Below, one piece after another: positions 42,967 through 55,236 of a stretch of 64,000 nt of DNA. Location: contig WTPW01000017.1 in assembly GCA_009809945.1 (NCBI GenBank), positions 557,526 through 621,525 on the forward strand, read 5' to 3'. Below the pieces are notes generated by a model, which had not been told where the DNA came from, did not search any database, and was given only the letters and a program-made list of their open reading frames with translations. Every line of letters starts with the position of its first letter. The stretch's first letter is position 1. Made by a program: the position numbers and the translations under genes. This DNA is from Gigaspora margarita (taxonomy: Eukaryota; Glomeromycota; Glomeromycetes; Diversisporales; Gigasporaceae).

Positions 42967-43585
42967 TGGCTAATAATCGACTTGCTTTCTTACCTGTTAA
43001 AATCAAAATGTTAATGTTAAAAAACACGAAATTCATGTATTTGTTACTTCATAAGTATAAGCTAACAAATTTTGCCTGCATGATTTAATTCTAAAAAGAT
43101 TAAATATACTTTTAGAACATAAATAACATACTATATACTAACAATATCAGTTATACAGAATTTCCAAACAATTGAATTTTAAAATAGCGGCTATAAGCGA
43201 ACTACCTTAACCTATTTGATCTAAGCTGATCTGAAAGTTTTACAGCATACCTTAGTGAACGAAAAGCTTGTAAGTAAAAAATTTTTCGTGGTCATATGAG
43301 AATTTTATGAGTTGTCATCTTACCGTTGTATTATGGTTTCATATAGTTATTATAATCAATCTGATGATCGGGATCGACAACCAATCAAACCGAATTTCTA
43401 CCGTGCTCGGGGTTTACGATTAGTATTATCGCCATGTTCTGCTAAAACTCCATTTTTTAGCTTTTATCATTGTCGTTATTTAATACACTTAATTTTTTAT
43501 GAAAGATTATCCAAAAGAGAGTATGCATATTACAAATGTAGCAGTCAACTTTATCTTGTATGAAAATAACTCATCAGGCTTCACA
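42967..43585. other. No gene recognised
   Basis: The frame at 43312-43563 (83 residues) starts MSSYRCIMVSYSYYNQ and has no recognisable domain. Otherwise featureless. Confidence 0.4.
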
Positions 43586-43740
43586 TAGGTTTCGTCAATT
43601 TGTCATAAAATTCGTCAATTCGTCATAGGTTTCGTCAATTCTTCATAGGTTTCGTCAATCGTCAAGGGTTTCGTCAATTGTCAATTCGAAGTCACCTGAC
43701 TAAATAGTTTCGTCATTCGTCAATGACGAATATTTCGTCA
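43586..43740. repeat. TTTCGTCAAT minisatellite
   Basis: TTTCGTCAATT/TCGTCATAGG words repeat about ten times, ending with a small palindrome GTCAATGACGAA. It is rich in CG in an AT-rich setting and similar in character to the GTTTCGG arrays at 1940-2200 and 11952-13447. Confidence 0.75.
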
Positions 43741-44109
43741 TTATTCATGCATCATGCACAAACTTTCATCCTTATGATTTGCGTTTTTGAACTTTGAACT
43801 TGATGTCTCAACGGCTTAATTACAGCCGTAATTATTATTCTGGGGCACTTGATGAAAAATTAACCGAATGATCTAGTAAACGTTATTAAATTTCGGCAAG
43901 ATCAGTGTAATGTTTATTATTTACAGTACAGCAGTGACGACCAGATGACCCATATAAAGACATCTTTATTAAATAAAATGTTTATGAAGCATATTTGTTT
44001 GCAACTAGTCGAAAAAAAATTTAATGGGTTATCAGGTCGAAAATCGCTAAACACTAAATGCAGGCATTTAAAAATATGAAGGTATTATTAACCTCACTAA
44101 AAATATAAC

Positions 44110-44260
44110 ACATTTGCCGTATAGTAAGTTGTATAAGTGCCATAAGTCGTGTAAGTGCCGTATGTAGTGTAAATGCGTATGTAGTGTAAGTGCTGTATGT
44201 AGTGTAAGTGTCGTGTGTTGCATAAATGCCGTATATCGTATGCTAAATAAATACGCACGT
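44110..44260. repeat. ~18-bp minisatellite (GTATGTAGTGTAAGTGCC)
   Basis: About seven degenerate head-to-tail units such as GTATGTAGTGTAAGTG with GCCGTAT variants. Non-coding. Confidence 0.75.
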
Positions 44261-44785
44261 ACGTATCTTGTATAGTATAAATACTGTATATTATTTATAA
44301 ATGCTGTATATCAAAAGAATATTAGAATCCTGACTTTGGACCGGTTCTTTAAATTTGTTCAGAATTACATAAGTAATCCAAGTCCAATAAATTTAAAACC
44401 TTTTCACGGCTTGAAAAAAATCAATACCTAATTAAAGGAATAATCAACATTCAATTTTTTGCTATATGATTATTGGATCGATTCTGACTAGTATTAAAAA
44501 GCCTGATTCAGACCTGGTTCGAACTTGGATATCCCTGCATAAATGTCGAAGTTACTAATTTTCCTCCAAATTTAATATAGTGATTATTTTTAAGCATGTA
44601 TGATTTATAATTACTAAACTTAATTATATTTAAATGATATTATTGTGATCTGAACTTTACTTAAATTGATTCTAGATTCGAAATTCACATAAATGAATTT
44701 CGAATCCACCTACAACATATATTACTAAATTACATATTAGTATGCAAAAAAAAAATAAAAAAATTAAACAGCTTTTAAAAAAAAT
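44261..44785. other. 3' flank of the Sel1 gene
   Basis: No gene. On the minus strand an AATAAA overlaps the stop of the Sel1 frame (about 44782-44787), and a T-rich tract follows, suitable for polyadenylation. Confidence 0.4.
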
Positions 44786-44788
44786 TGT

Positions 44789-45667
44789 TTATTTAAGATC
44801 TTTATTTAATGCCATCTCTGCAGATTTTTGATAATAAATAAATGCCTTATATTCATCTTTTTTAACTCCAATACCATTAAGATAACAATATCCAACGTTT
44901 TTTGCTCCGATTTCATTCCCCATCTTTGCAGATTTTTGAAAATAAATGAAAGCCATACTCCTATCCTGTATAACACCAATTCCATTTAAGTAACAATATC
45001 CAACATTATTTGTTCCACCAGCGTTACCCATCTCAGCTGATATTTGATAATAAATGAATGCATTATGTTCATCCCTCTCAACTCCGATTCCTTCATCATA
45101 ACAATATCCAACCTGAAATGTTCCTTCAGCATACCCCATCTTAGCAGATTTTTGAAAATAAATGAACGCCTTGTGTTCATCCTTTTCAACTCCATTTCCA
45201 TTAAGATAACAATATCCAATCATATACGTTGCTCTTTCATTCCCCATTTCAGCAGATTTTTGATAATAAATAAATGCCTTATATTTATCCATTTCAACCC
45301 ATTTACCATAATAATAACAACTGGCAAGAATGATTTGAACCGTAGAATTGATATGATTATTTAAACAGAATTTGACAACATGTTCAGGAGTTTGTTTCTT
45401 TTCTATTAGAAATTGTTCTATTGTATCAAGAGTTGAACGAGAATATTTGCCTTTCAATTTTTCTTCATTATATAAATTACTCATTTCTTTAACAATTTCA
45501 TTAAGAAAATCCTGTGAAGAGTCCTGTAACTTGTTATCATCTAAATTTAATTGGGTAACTTCGTTTTCTATTTGAGTAAAATCTGACGAACAACCGATTT
45601 TTTCTGATTGTTTTACAAAAAGGTTATCGTAAATTGACATTTTATCGCAAGGAAAATGCTTTTGCAT
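44789..45667 (-). CDS. Sel1-like repeat protein
   Basis: 292 residues, the only long intact frame in the window. Residues 1-107 are a non-repeat region, acidic and partly helical (EIVKEMSNLYNEEKLKGKYS). Residues ~108-287 are five Sel1-like repeats of exactly 36 residues. Each has the consensus GYCYLNGIGVxKDxxKAFIYYQKSAEMGN; the first (ASCYYYGKW...) is the most diverged. Sel1 repeats are paired helices that act as protein-binding scaffolds, and in these fungi they often accompany kinase domains, which are absent here. The start could be Met1 or Met10 (MSIYDNLF), whose AAAATG context is better. No signal peptide or membrane segment was seen. Intron-free. The partner protein is unknown. Confidence 0.88.
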   Translation of the reverse strand: MQKHFPCDKMSIYDNLFVKQSEKIGCSSDFTQIENEVTQLNLDDNKLQDSSQDFLNEIVKEMSNLYNEEKLKGKYSRSTLDTIEQFLIEKKQTPEHVVKFCLNNHINSTVQIILASCYYYGKWVEMDKYKAFIYYQKSAEMGNERATYMIGYCYLNGNGVEKDEHKAFIYFQKSAKMGYAEGTFQVGYCYDEGIGVERDEHNAFIYYQISAEMGNAGGTNNVGYCYLNGIGVIQDRSMAFIYFQKSAKMGNEIGAKNVGYCYLNGIGVKKDEYKAFIYYQKSAEMALNKDLK

Positions 45668-46250
45668 ATGGAAGCATCAAATTTATTAAATTTAAATGTA
45701 TTACGTTGCACAACATTTATTTTACGTATCAACATCCCAATTTATCGGTTATTTGCGCCCAAGACAGAAAAAAAAAATAGATAGCTTTATTTATAAAAAA
45801 GAAGAGTTTCTAGTACTAGAGTTAATGCAACAGATGAAACCTAGTACGCAGACCACTTAAGGGTTATTTCACTGAATTCAAACAAAGAGTTCATTATGGC
45901 ACCTCTTGACTTTTTTCTCAGTGGATTAAAATTGCAAACTTTGCACGTCACCTGTCTGACGATGAGTACAAATTTTACCCTTGATAAAATCAATCTGCAT
46001 CAAAAATATCAAAAGATGATCAAAAATTCCAATCTCACTCCTCAAAATATCGATATTAAAAATGACAGTAAAACTTGATAAACTTCAAAGTGATTGTTTT
46101 GACATGTTTATTTGATAAAAAAAATTACAAAGAACGTAGCGTGAAGTACGTACGTAGGTGTGGTAACCATTCGAGTTTTGTGTTCTTTCACATGTTGATT
46201 GGACGTAATAATTTTGTGACATTTTTGATCTACATTCTTATTAACTTATA
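45668..46250. other. Upstream region of the Sel1 gene; no gene recognised
   Basis: The minus strand has an AT-rich block (TTAAATTTAATAAATTTG) just upstream of the Sel1 start, a possible core promoter but not distinctive here. The frame at 45896-46078 on the plus strand (60 residues) has no recognisable features. Confidence 0.3.
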
Positions 46251-46252
46251 AA

Positions 46253-46447
46253 ATGTCGCGGCTGAATCTGGAAATTTTAAATGAAATTTTCAAAATTTTA
46301 GCACGGGACAATCAAAATAACGGAAGTATAACAAAAAGTAAAAAAATAAAAAATAAAAAAATTAAAAAAAATAAAAAAAAAAAAGAGGATAAAAAGGATC
46401 ACGGGAGGATCGTAATATGGAAAGATGACAAATATACGGCTGCGTAA
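46253..46447 (+). CDS. Doubtful small lysine-rich ORF
   Basis: 64 residues, starting MSRLNLEILNEIFKIL in a good start context (AAAATGTCG), then an Asn/Lys-rich stretch with a long KK-run, ending IWKDDKYTAA. The first 18 residues look like a real helix, but the rest comes from an A-rich tract. It could be a fragment of a gene, or chance. Family unknown. Confidence 0.2.
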   Translation: MSRLNLEILNEIFKILARDNQNNGSITKSKKIKNKKIKKNKKKKEDKKDHGRIVIWKDDKYTAA

Positions 46448-47099
46448 CAATTAATACGTCTATTATACTATTATAATTTTCTTATTCAATCACCCAAAAT
46501 CGAATTATTACTCGTAACCATTATAGAACTTATCATAGATTAATCTTCTAATTAAGGTCCCACATTCGCTGGACCATTGTTATCATGGGACACAGACAGC
46601 GAGTCTGGGACGAAACGTCCACGAACATGTCAGCTAAAATTTTCATACCCCGGGACTGCCCAAATTGGCGGGACAATGTCAGTGTGCAACACTAGGCTGT
46701 ACTATTCATGAAGCATCCATAATAATATGGACCTGATCTGGATTCAAAATTCAAATCCGTGTGAAATAGATTGTTCAGATCCATGTTTAATAATTGTTAT
46801 CTTAATCCTTGTCATGTGTTAAGCTTGGATATATCCAATTAAATATGAACTGAATTTTGATATTTTCTAGGCTAGATTTGAAATATCTAGCCAAGCTTGG
46901 CCTGTGCAGGGCCTTACTTCTAATAGCAAAGATTTAAAGCCCGAAAAAGTCGAGTTCGCAGAAAAGACAAAATTGAATCCACACGATAACCATTGCATAA
47001 TGGACCATTGCATCATTAAGATTTTTACTAATGATAAAATAACTGATTACTTCACACTTGTGCTTGTTCGTATAGTCAAGCATATGACCGTAACTAGGC
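46448..47099. other. No gene recognised; possible transposon debris
   Basis: 46550-46695 is G/C-richer, with GGTCCCACATTCGCTGG and CGGGACAATGTCAGTGTG ending in CAACACTAG, a hAT-like terminus. Its partner end was not found. The overlapping frames at 46904-47155 run into the next element and are not credible. Confidence 0.35.
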
Positions 47100-47108
47100 C
47101 TGTCGCAT

Positions 47109-47730
47109 TGGGGTGCGCTGTGGCCTATGTAAATCAAAACTATATGTAGTATCATATAAAAATTAAATATTGGAGATTTTTTGTAATTAGTGATGAGGAT
47201 ATTTGATCAGAATAATGTATCGGGTTGTTTATCACTTTTTATGTATATTTTAATAGTAAAGAATGAGTTGAATGTTTTAGATATCTAGAACGAATTGCTT
47301 TACTTTTTTCAAAATTTTTTTGCATAANTCCATTCTTAAACANGTTAATAACAAAATTACGTTGAAATTTTTTTAACATTAATATTTAAATTTCAAGTTG
47401 ACTATTGTGTACTATCCAAAGAGAGATATTTACGTTGCAGGTAAAAAAAATTTAATACTAGAGATAAAATTTTTTAACGTAACTTTGTTATTAACGTGCT
47501 TAAGAATGGATTTAATACAAAAAAAATTGAAAAAATAAAGTAATTCGATCTGGACATCTAAAAACATTCAACTCATTCTTTACTATTAGAATATATATAA
47601 AAAGTGACAAATAACCCGATTCATTATTCTGATCAATATCCTGATCACTAATTACAAAAAAATCTCCAATATTTAATTTTTATATGATACTACATATAGT
47701 TTTGATTTACATAGGCCACAGCGCACCCCA
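47109..47730. mobile_element. Near-complete palindromic MITE, exact 9-bp TSD (Mutator-like)
   Basis: Starts TGGGGTGCGCTGTGGCC and ends GGCCACAGCGCACCCCA. CTGTCGCAT is duplicated at 47100-47108 and 47731-47739. The two halves are near-mirror images for almost 300 bp each. Two N bases lie at 47327 and 47343, opposite resolved bases in the other arm. A 9-bp duplication with long TIRs is typical of Mutator-like elements. No transposase. Confidence 0.9.
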
Positions 47731-47869
47731 CTGTCGCATGTTCGTGATTACTCAAAAGTTACCTCGATACTTACATATCGAGCAACCTTTTATTAGGCGT
47801 GGATTATAATTAAACTTTTTAATGTTTTTAAAAATCTATAAATCCTAAATTAACTATCTTGTTCATAGA

Positions 47870-48901
47870 TAGGGCTGCTAATCGGTACGTCCAGTCTGTC
47901 TTGGTCCAAAGACTGGTGGTCTTTTAAAAAGTTGGACCGGACTGCGGTTCAGGACCGATTAGGACGATCAGTATCGGACCGATTATTAGATTAATTAAAT
48001 GCCACATAAATTACACCAACATGTTAATTATTATGCATTATTACAGGTTATTATTATAGACCCCATTCAAATTATTAGTTTATTAATTATTATGCATTAT
48101 TATACGTTATTATTATAGACTCCATTCAAATTATTAGTTTATTACTCATTAAATCTACCTCTAACCAATATTTAAACCTGTCTATTATTATTAGTGATGA
48201 CAATGCATGAATTTTGAACCCTGTTATGAAGTAAATCTAGACAATCATTTTGGTTAAAAATTTTATATTTGTATATCTAAACCTTATTAAAGAAAACCTG
48301 CTATTATAATTAAGAGAAAATCCGATTTAAAATTTTAAATTTATTATCGTTGCCTAAGTCTCTAAAAATAAACTTTACATATACTGTATATTTATAATAG
48401 TGCTAATAATCCAAATAAGTCAAAAAATTAGGCTATATATGCTCATTACAATAATTTAATACTAACTACATTAGTACCAATAGTCTTTTGGTCCGCCCTA
48501 TAAAGACTAGAATGTCCCGGTACTAAGACAGACTGCGGGACTGGCGGTTTTATTCGAACTGATTAACAACCCAACACCTGATTTACGCCACAAGAAATTC
48601 AGTTTTTCCAAATTTAGACCAGTTATTTGCTTAACCTATCGCTATGACTTTATGTCAACTCAATAAAAAGTTTTCTCACGACTATAGTTAGATATTTCAT
48701 TTATTGTGTACATGTTAAATATCGAAAAAATCGCAGAATCAGATTACGATTTTATCTATAATTTATCTATAACAATGATTTAATAATAACTGTTATTAGG
48801 ACCGACGGTCTTTTTGGTCCGTCCCAAAAAAGACAGGACCGGCCCGGTCCTAGGACGTACCGGCGGTCCATCGGTTTGAGTCGGACCACGTAACAGCCTT
48901 A
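47870..48901. mobile_element. hAT-like element, exact 8-bp TSD
   Basis: Starts TAGGGCTGCTAATCGG and ends ACGTAACAGCCTTA. TTCATAGA is duplicated at 47862-47869 and 48902-48909. GGTCC/GGACC words cluster at both ends, and a further terminus-like block (CTGATTAACAACCC at 48557-48570) lies inside. A ~60-bp direct duplication is present at 48025-48145. No transposase. Confidence 0.88.
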
Positions 48902-48909
48902 TTCATAGA

Positions 48910-49864
48910 CTAATTTAAATTGGAAAAATTATAATGTAAAGTTTTCTGATTTACAACAATATGCATAAAAATTATTTTATTTTCCCTAGATTTATATCTA
49001 AAAAAAAAAACCTTTACAACGTGCTAAAGAACTTGCTTACAAAATCATTATCTACGTTCCTGGTTTTAGCGCGACTGCGTCGCGCAGCTACTTTATATAA
49101 TGTGATTATTTAAAACCGTGAGTCTCTAAACACTAGAACATTTAAGCATATTAGGTTATTTGAAATGCATGGATAGATCTCCATGCTTTCGTAACGAATT
49201 AAATAGTTAACAAAGATGAAATAATGCTGAGACTGAATTTTGTAAAAAAAAAAAAAAGAGAGACGATTTCTGATTATATATATCATATGCATATATTATA
49301 TTTAAGTTGATAAAGAAGGTATTAAGAATAGATAAATAAAATACAATTTGTTTTTAGTTAACAGGTTGAAATAAATAGACTAGTTTTTGATTAATGCCTG
49401 CGTATGACTTTATCTACCTGTCTATTGTTTTGAGACGCCCATTTATAAATCTGCTAATACATTTATACAGAGTAAGCATCTTAACACAAAATAACACCGA
49501 ATTCATAAGACTTGAGTCACCAAATACTTTGTTGTTATCTTGCAGGTATGATGTATACGCTTAGGGAAGTGCAGAAAATCACGTAATTTTCTGGGGGGTC
49601 CATTTTATCACGTCCTATATATATATATAATATAAATAGCCAATAATATTGATTTATTATAATGAAAATTATGATATTCGGATTTGAATTTCTCAATATT
49701 TATCCAAATGATCTGAAATTTTTACTATAGATAGATATAATATTGATCTATATCATACTAAATTTCAGCTAAATCGGTTCAGTAGTTCTTGCAAAATTGC
49801 TTAAAACTATGTATAATTTTGTTAAAAAAATTATATTCAGGTAAAATTGGTTTTTAGCAATCGC
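48910..49864. other. No gene recognised
   Basis: A small GC-rich spot reads GCGCGACTGCGTCGCGC at 49068-49085, a near-perfect 17-bp palindrome. The minus-strand frame at 49110-49292 is not convincing. Otherwise AT-rich. Confidence 0.4.
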
Positions 49865-50215
49865 AAGTAGTCATTACATAGTAAAGTCCAAATTTTACTA
49901 TGCAAATCGATTATAATCGCTCAAGTGAACTTATTTGGGTGATCAAAATACATACATTCCAAAATTTTTATCCAAATCGGAGAACTTTTTATTATTTAAC
50001 TTTTAATTTTTATGTTCATCGAATACATTTTTTAAAAAAAATAATTTTTTTGTTGAATGTAAAAATCAAGTCAAATAATAAAAAGTTCTCCTATACTGAT
50101 AAAAATTTTAGAGTAAATGTATTTTGATCTTCTAAAAAAGTTTACTTAGGCGACTATATTCAATTCATATAGTAAAATTTTGATTTTACTATGTAGCAAC
50201 TGTTGTCGATCATGG
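49865..50215. repeat. AATAAGC palindrome family, copy 4
   Basis: The left arm begins AAGTAGTCATTACATAGTAA and includes AAGTCCAAATTTTACTATG. The right arm mirrors it, ending TTTTACTATGTAGCAACTG. The arms meet in a T/A centre near 50038. The open frame at 49900-50127 is a product of the palindrome. Confidence 0.75.
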
Positions 50216-50838
50216 GGTAGCTTATTTTTAGATCAAAGTCGTTTTTGAGTTTTTTTAAATATTAAAATTTGATTGGTCAATAGCCCTATCACAAGCAGTG
50301 ATAGTAAATGACCTGGTCATTTGCAAATTTTTCAAATAACTTCAAATGACCCTGAAATGACCAGTCATTAACATTTATCTCAATTTTGGATCATTTAGAA
50401 ATGACTTATGACCAAATGACCATGGTCATTTAGAAATGACTGAGGTCATTCGAGGGTCATTTAGTCATTAGGCCATCATGCATATAGAGATTGTATCCCG
50501 CATTAATATTTTTACATAGATTGATCAACTTTAACTGTGTAATGATAATGCATATGTATAGTTTTTGAAGTAAGCTGGGTTGAGCTAGGTATTTGTAGAC
50601 TTGAACCCAAAATCTAATAAAAGTTTATATGCCTGATCCCACCTAAAGATGGCAAATAACTTGATTGTTTGATCAAAATTTAAATAACTCTAAGCTATTA
50701 AATCATAACAAGATCATTTTGGTTATTGAGTTCATTTAGTTCATTGGCAAATAAAATATCTGATGATTTTATTGGTTGAATTGCTTATATAAAAGTTATC
50801 AAACTTTATTACTTTCCTTATTGATAATCTTAATTATC

Positions 50839-51502
50839 CCTTAAACCATCCAGTGGGCAAATTTGACTGCTAGAATTTTTTTTACATGTTTTTTTAAAAT
50901 TACTAAAAATTTTATTAAGGATATGTTCCCCTATTACTAAGCTAAAATAAAAATTTAGCATATTGTTAATTGATATCTATTAAAATTTTAATTATATATA
51001 TATTTAAATATAAAAGAAAAATTAGCTCAAATATAGCCAATTCTTTACTTTTACTATAAAATCTTTTCAAAAATTTTTAAAAATTTTTAAATTTTATATG
51101 TTCTTGAAGAGAAAAAAATTTTTTCCTCTATTAATTAAAGTTAAAATTTTAATTATAAAATAATAAAAACTTTTATAATAAAGTTGTTTATAATAACTTA
51201 ATCTATAATTTGTATCAAAATTATTGGGAACATATTCTTAGAATTTTAAAAAGTTTGTCAATGGTCAAAAATAAAATCTCTAAAAATCAAAGATTTTTAA
51301 AAATTTCAAATTTTTTTAGTTTATAGTCATTTTAAATTTTTTCTGTAGAAATATAAAAATTAAAATCATTAAAATATAATCTATATTCATAGTTATTATT
51401 TAAAAAAATTTAAAACAACTTGATTTTTAATAAAAATAAATTAGAACCAAATTTTAAAAATCTAGCAGGCAAATTTGCCTGATAAAATGGACAGTTTAAG
51501 GT
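50839..51502. repeat. Foldback with CCTTAAAC ends
   Basis: The left end has CCTTAAACCATCCAGTGGGC and GCAAATTTGACTGCTAGA. The right end has TCTAGCAGGCAAATTTGCC and GGACAGTTTAAGG. The interior is AT-rich with mirrored TTTTTAAAAATTTT words. It sits inside the hAT-like element. Confidence 0.65.
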
Positions 51503-51569
51503 ATAAATTAAAGTCCCAAATTTTACTAAGTTAATTAATATTTATGTCTTAAATAAAGTGTTTGAAATA

Positions 51570-53130
51570 CCCAGAAGATTTAGATAATGATGGTCTTCTA
51601 ACGTTTAATCAGAGGACTTCTGAATCTTGCGGACCCGTGCAAGCTGGGCATACAGTGAGCGCCGTAGAAGACAATAAATTAAATATCTCAGAATCCATAT
51701 CATCATCTCCCTCTAAGATACTACCTTCAAATACTAACAACAATTTAGTACTAACCCATCCCGACAATGAATCATCACCTATACAACAACATAGTTCTAC
51801 TGACTTAACAGAACAAGAGATTTATAATAAATATGAATTGTTATCAGATAGCTCTGATAATAATTCCAATACATCAACTACACACACTGATACTATAGAA
51901 AGAACGAGCATCAACTTCTATCCCAATCCACTTGAGATTTATGATCCATTAATTTGCTACAACAAATTTTTATACTACCATAGATTACAATCTTTACCTT
52001 CACCACAAATTGTCAGCTCCTTTCTAACCTATTTACAAGAGGAATATCCAATGTTCTATACACAACAGAATATTAGAATTTCTATTAAATACAGCAGAAT
52101 TGATTATGTTTTTGAAGAAGCACATATATATTTACCACAAGAGTTTCTTTTATCTAATCACTTCTTTGTACCCTTTGAAGATTTTCATCTCTTTTATAAA
52201 GCCTTACTTAAATCAGACAATCCAACATTAAATATACCAATTAACAAAATTGAGAATTCATTATTTATCAACAATACAACACCATCTACATCTACTATTA
52301 TACCACAACCTACCTACTCTCTACACACAACACTTCAATCAAACAACTCATCCCTAGCTCTTGATCTTACTACTGCTACACATAATGTTCAAGCTTCAAA
52401 CAACAATCCAATAAGCTCTAGTATTCAATCTCTACCAGAACCCAACCATGATCATCTATATCTTAATATTACTACACACAATGTCAGAGGCTTCAATGCA
52501 GCTTCCAAAAGACAAGCCTGGCAAGACTACTGTATTAATCATAACATCTCTATTGCAGGCATCACAGAAACCAAAATTTTATACAAAACAAAACTCTCTT
52601 TCTGCAATAACAACTTATACACCTACTACTGGGCTAACTCAGATAGCTCTGCAGAAGGAACTGCAATCATGATTCGCAACTATCTCAAATCACATGTACA
52701 TAGCTGCCATATACATGCAGGCGGGGCCATTGCTCTAGACTTTTCTTTAAAGACAATATCAAACTATGCATTATCTCAGTATACCTCTCTTCTACTGATA
52801 TGACTAAAAGAAACCAGACTCAAAATACAATTATTAAATGGATCCTTCAAGCATGCCAACTTAATCTTCATCCTATTATTATTGGTGACTTTAATACACA
52901 GAATAATGCTACCAGTTCTTCAGCAAAATATAAGCATATTGTCTTTTTACACCATACTAGCATGTTTGATATTGGAGCACACTTTAATAATACACATTAT
53001 ACATGGTCAAACAACTCACAGAATAGCAGAATTGATTATATATAGACTGACTCTTTTAATATTCAATTTCTTCTTTCATACAAACTTGACAATAGCCACA
53101 CTAGCACCTTTAGTGATCATCTTATCCTTA
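51570..53130 (+). pseudogene. LINE N-terminal region and AP-type endonuclease
   Basis: The first ~290 codons are Ser/Asn/Thr-rich with a folded stretch (NKFLYYHRLQSLPSPQIV). The endonuclease begins at ITTHNVRGFN (~52468) and keeps AGITETKI, then, after a frameshift near 52765, IIIGDFNTQNNA, HYTWSNNSQNSRIDYI and FSDHLIL. These include the catalytic Glu, Asp-Asn and Ser-Asp-His motifs of exonuclease-endonuclease-phosphatase enzymes that nick target DNA. A TAG at ~53044 replaces the Trp expected after RIDYI. Confidence 0.88.
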
Positions 53131-55236
53131 CTACATCCTGGACATTTCCTCATGCATACTATAAAAACCCTCGATTTCATACTGGCATTAGCCGTAGAAT
53201 TTTTAATTACAAAACTATGTTCTCAGACCAATAGTCTGAATTCACAGAACTTACTACTCGCTTATTCACACAACACAAAATTCTTCCATCTACAGACATA
53301 CAAGAGAACATTAACACTATTTGGCACAAAATACAGCATTGTATTATACAAGCAGTGATGCAAACAATACCTAACAAAAAATGCAAAAAACGCAGCTACA
53401 ACCATACATATACCCCACACTGTACTGCACTCCATACTGGACTCAAAAAACTTGGACATCTTATTAAAATNATNAAAAATANTACTAATCTCTATTTANN
53501 CNANATTAANTCAAANATNAGTATTATTAATTCCTATACCAAATGCAATCTTAACTCTCTTCTATCACTGGATTATACCCATATTCAAAACTGGCTCCAG
53601 CAGGCATATGATACTTGGAAACAACTATATCATGCATATCATCTTGAATACTCTTTACTTTTATGACAACAAATCAACCAGGCCTCAGAAAAAAGATGTG
53701 AAATACTTATTTCCAAACCCTCCCAGGCCATCAACAATATTCTTGACAGATATCAACCTCCTATTCATTTTTCTAATATCAAACTAGCGGACCAACTTAT
53801 CACAGACCCTTATATGATTAAACAACATATCCAATCACACTTTAACAACTGGACAGCTTACAGACCTATGAATCAAACACTTTTCGACCAATTTTGGCAC
53901 CAGCATTATCTTCTACTCAATCATATTAATCCCAACTGGTACAACTCTCTTATGCTTCCTATTACTGACAATGAAGTTACTCAAACAATTGCTAGCCTTC
54001 CAAATGGCAAAGCTTGTGGCCCCACAGGCATAAGCTATGAAATGATTAAACACATCAGCTCTTCCTGTATTACTACAATAACAGTACTATTTAATCAATG
54101 CCTTCTTACAGGACAAAATCCCAAATCCTGGAAACATAGCAGAATATTTCCTATTCCTAAAAAAAATGCCTTTGATGGCAACCTTAACCTTACTCAGCCT
54201 ATTAGTCTTATTGAACACTTTCGAAAACTGTATACCAAAATCCTAACTAATAGACTTAAACATATCTTTTCACAATATCCTATACTATCACTATTTAATT
54301 ATGTTGCTTTACCTGGCAATAGCACATCCAAACCAATCCACATTCTCAACAATCTATCGAAGATGCTAATTGCAACTACAAAGATATATGGCTATTGTCT
54401 CAGGATACGAGCAAGGTCTATGATTCTGTAAACTTTACTCTCTTCCAACACTCCCTTCTACGCCTTTCACTACCCCCCGGCATCATCAATATACTTACTA
54501 AATTACTTGAAAACAGCAAAATACAGTTATTACTAATCTGGGTCTCACCTCACCTTATCAAGTACAGAATGGCATTGACCAGGGTAAGACTATTACACCT
54601 CTCCTCTGGCAGATCTATTATGATCCACTGATATCCTATATTTACTCTAACTCACCAGGATATACAATTGAAACAACATGTATTACAAACCTTAAAAACA
54701 ATACAACTNNTAAGGCTAAAGCNAAATGTTCTGTACTNGCATNCATNGNTNATANNCTATGGNTNGNATNATCCCAAGCAGAGCTTGCTAACATACTATC
54801 TATTGCAGAATCCTTTTATAATATGGCTAATATACAAGTTAACCTATCCAAATCCATACTTACAACCAATTGCAAAAGCACCAATTACAACCCTATCATA
54901 TACAACAACCAAACTCTCCCATTATGGCCAGNAGACCAANCTTTNANGTTNCTTGNATGTNAGTTTANACTCAATAACAAACAAANCAAACAAACACAAC
55001 NAATAATTGCTGAATNCTTACAACTTATTAATATCACCAAAACAAAACGTATTACTGATACTCAAGCACGATACATTATTAATACTGTTATTATTCCAAC
55101 TATTGAATACCAGCTACAAAATATTGTAGTTAGTAGATCAGCTTGCAACAAAATCCTTACTCAACATATAGGGTTAATTAAACATAAAGCCAAACTTAGC
55201 CATACTATTCCTACTAGCACTCTAATTCATCCCTAG
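53131..55236 (+). pseudogene. LINE reverse transcriptase region
   Basis: After a linker with N bases (53471-53519) and stops, the fingers region reads LPNGKACGPTGISYEMIKH (~54000-54055) and PIPKKN. Motif A is QDTSKVYDSVNF (~54400) in a shifted frame. Motif B is NGIDQGKTITPLLW (54568-54609) after another shift. The position of the catalytic box (~54736-54765) reads VLA, then a block in which five of seven codons contain N, then LW, so the state of the aspartates cannot be judged. Thumb-like sequence follows to a stop at 55237. Confidence 0.88.

Noticed and set aside
44986..45575. Further open frames overlapping the Sel1 gene on both strands
   Set aside because: They are shadows of the repeated coding sequence.
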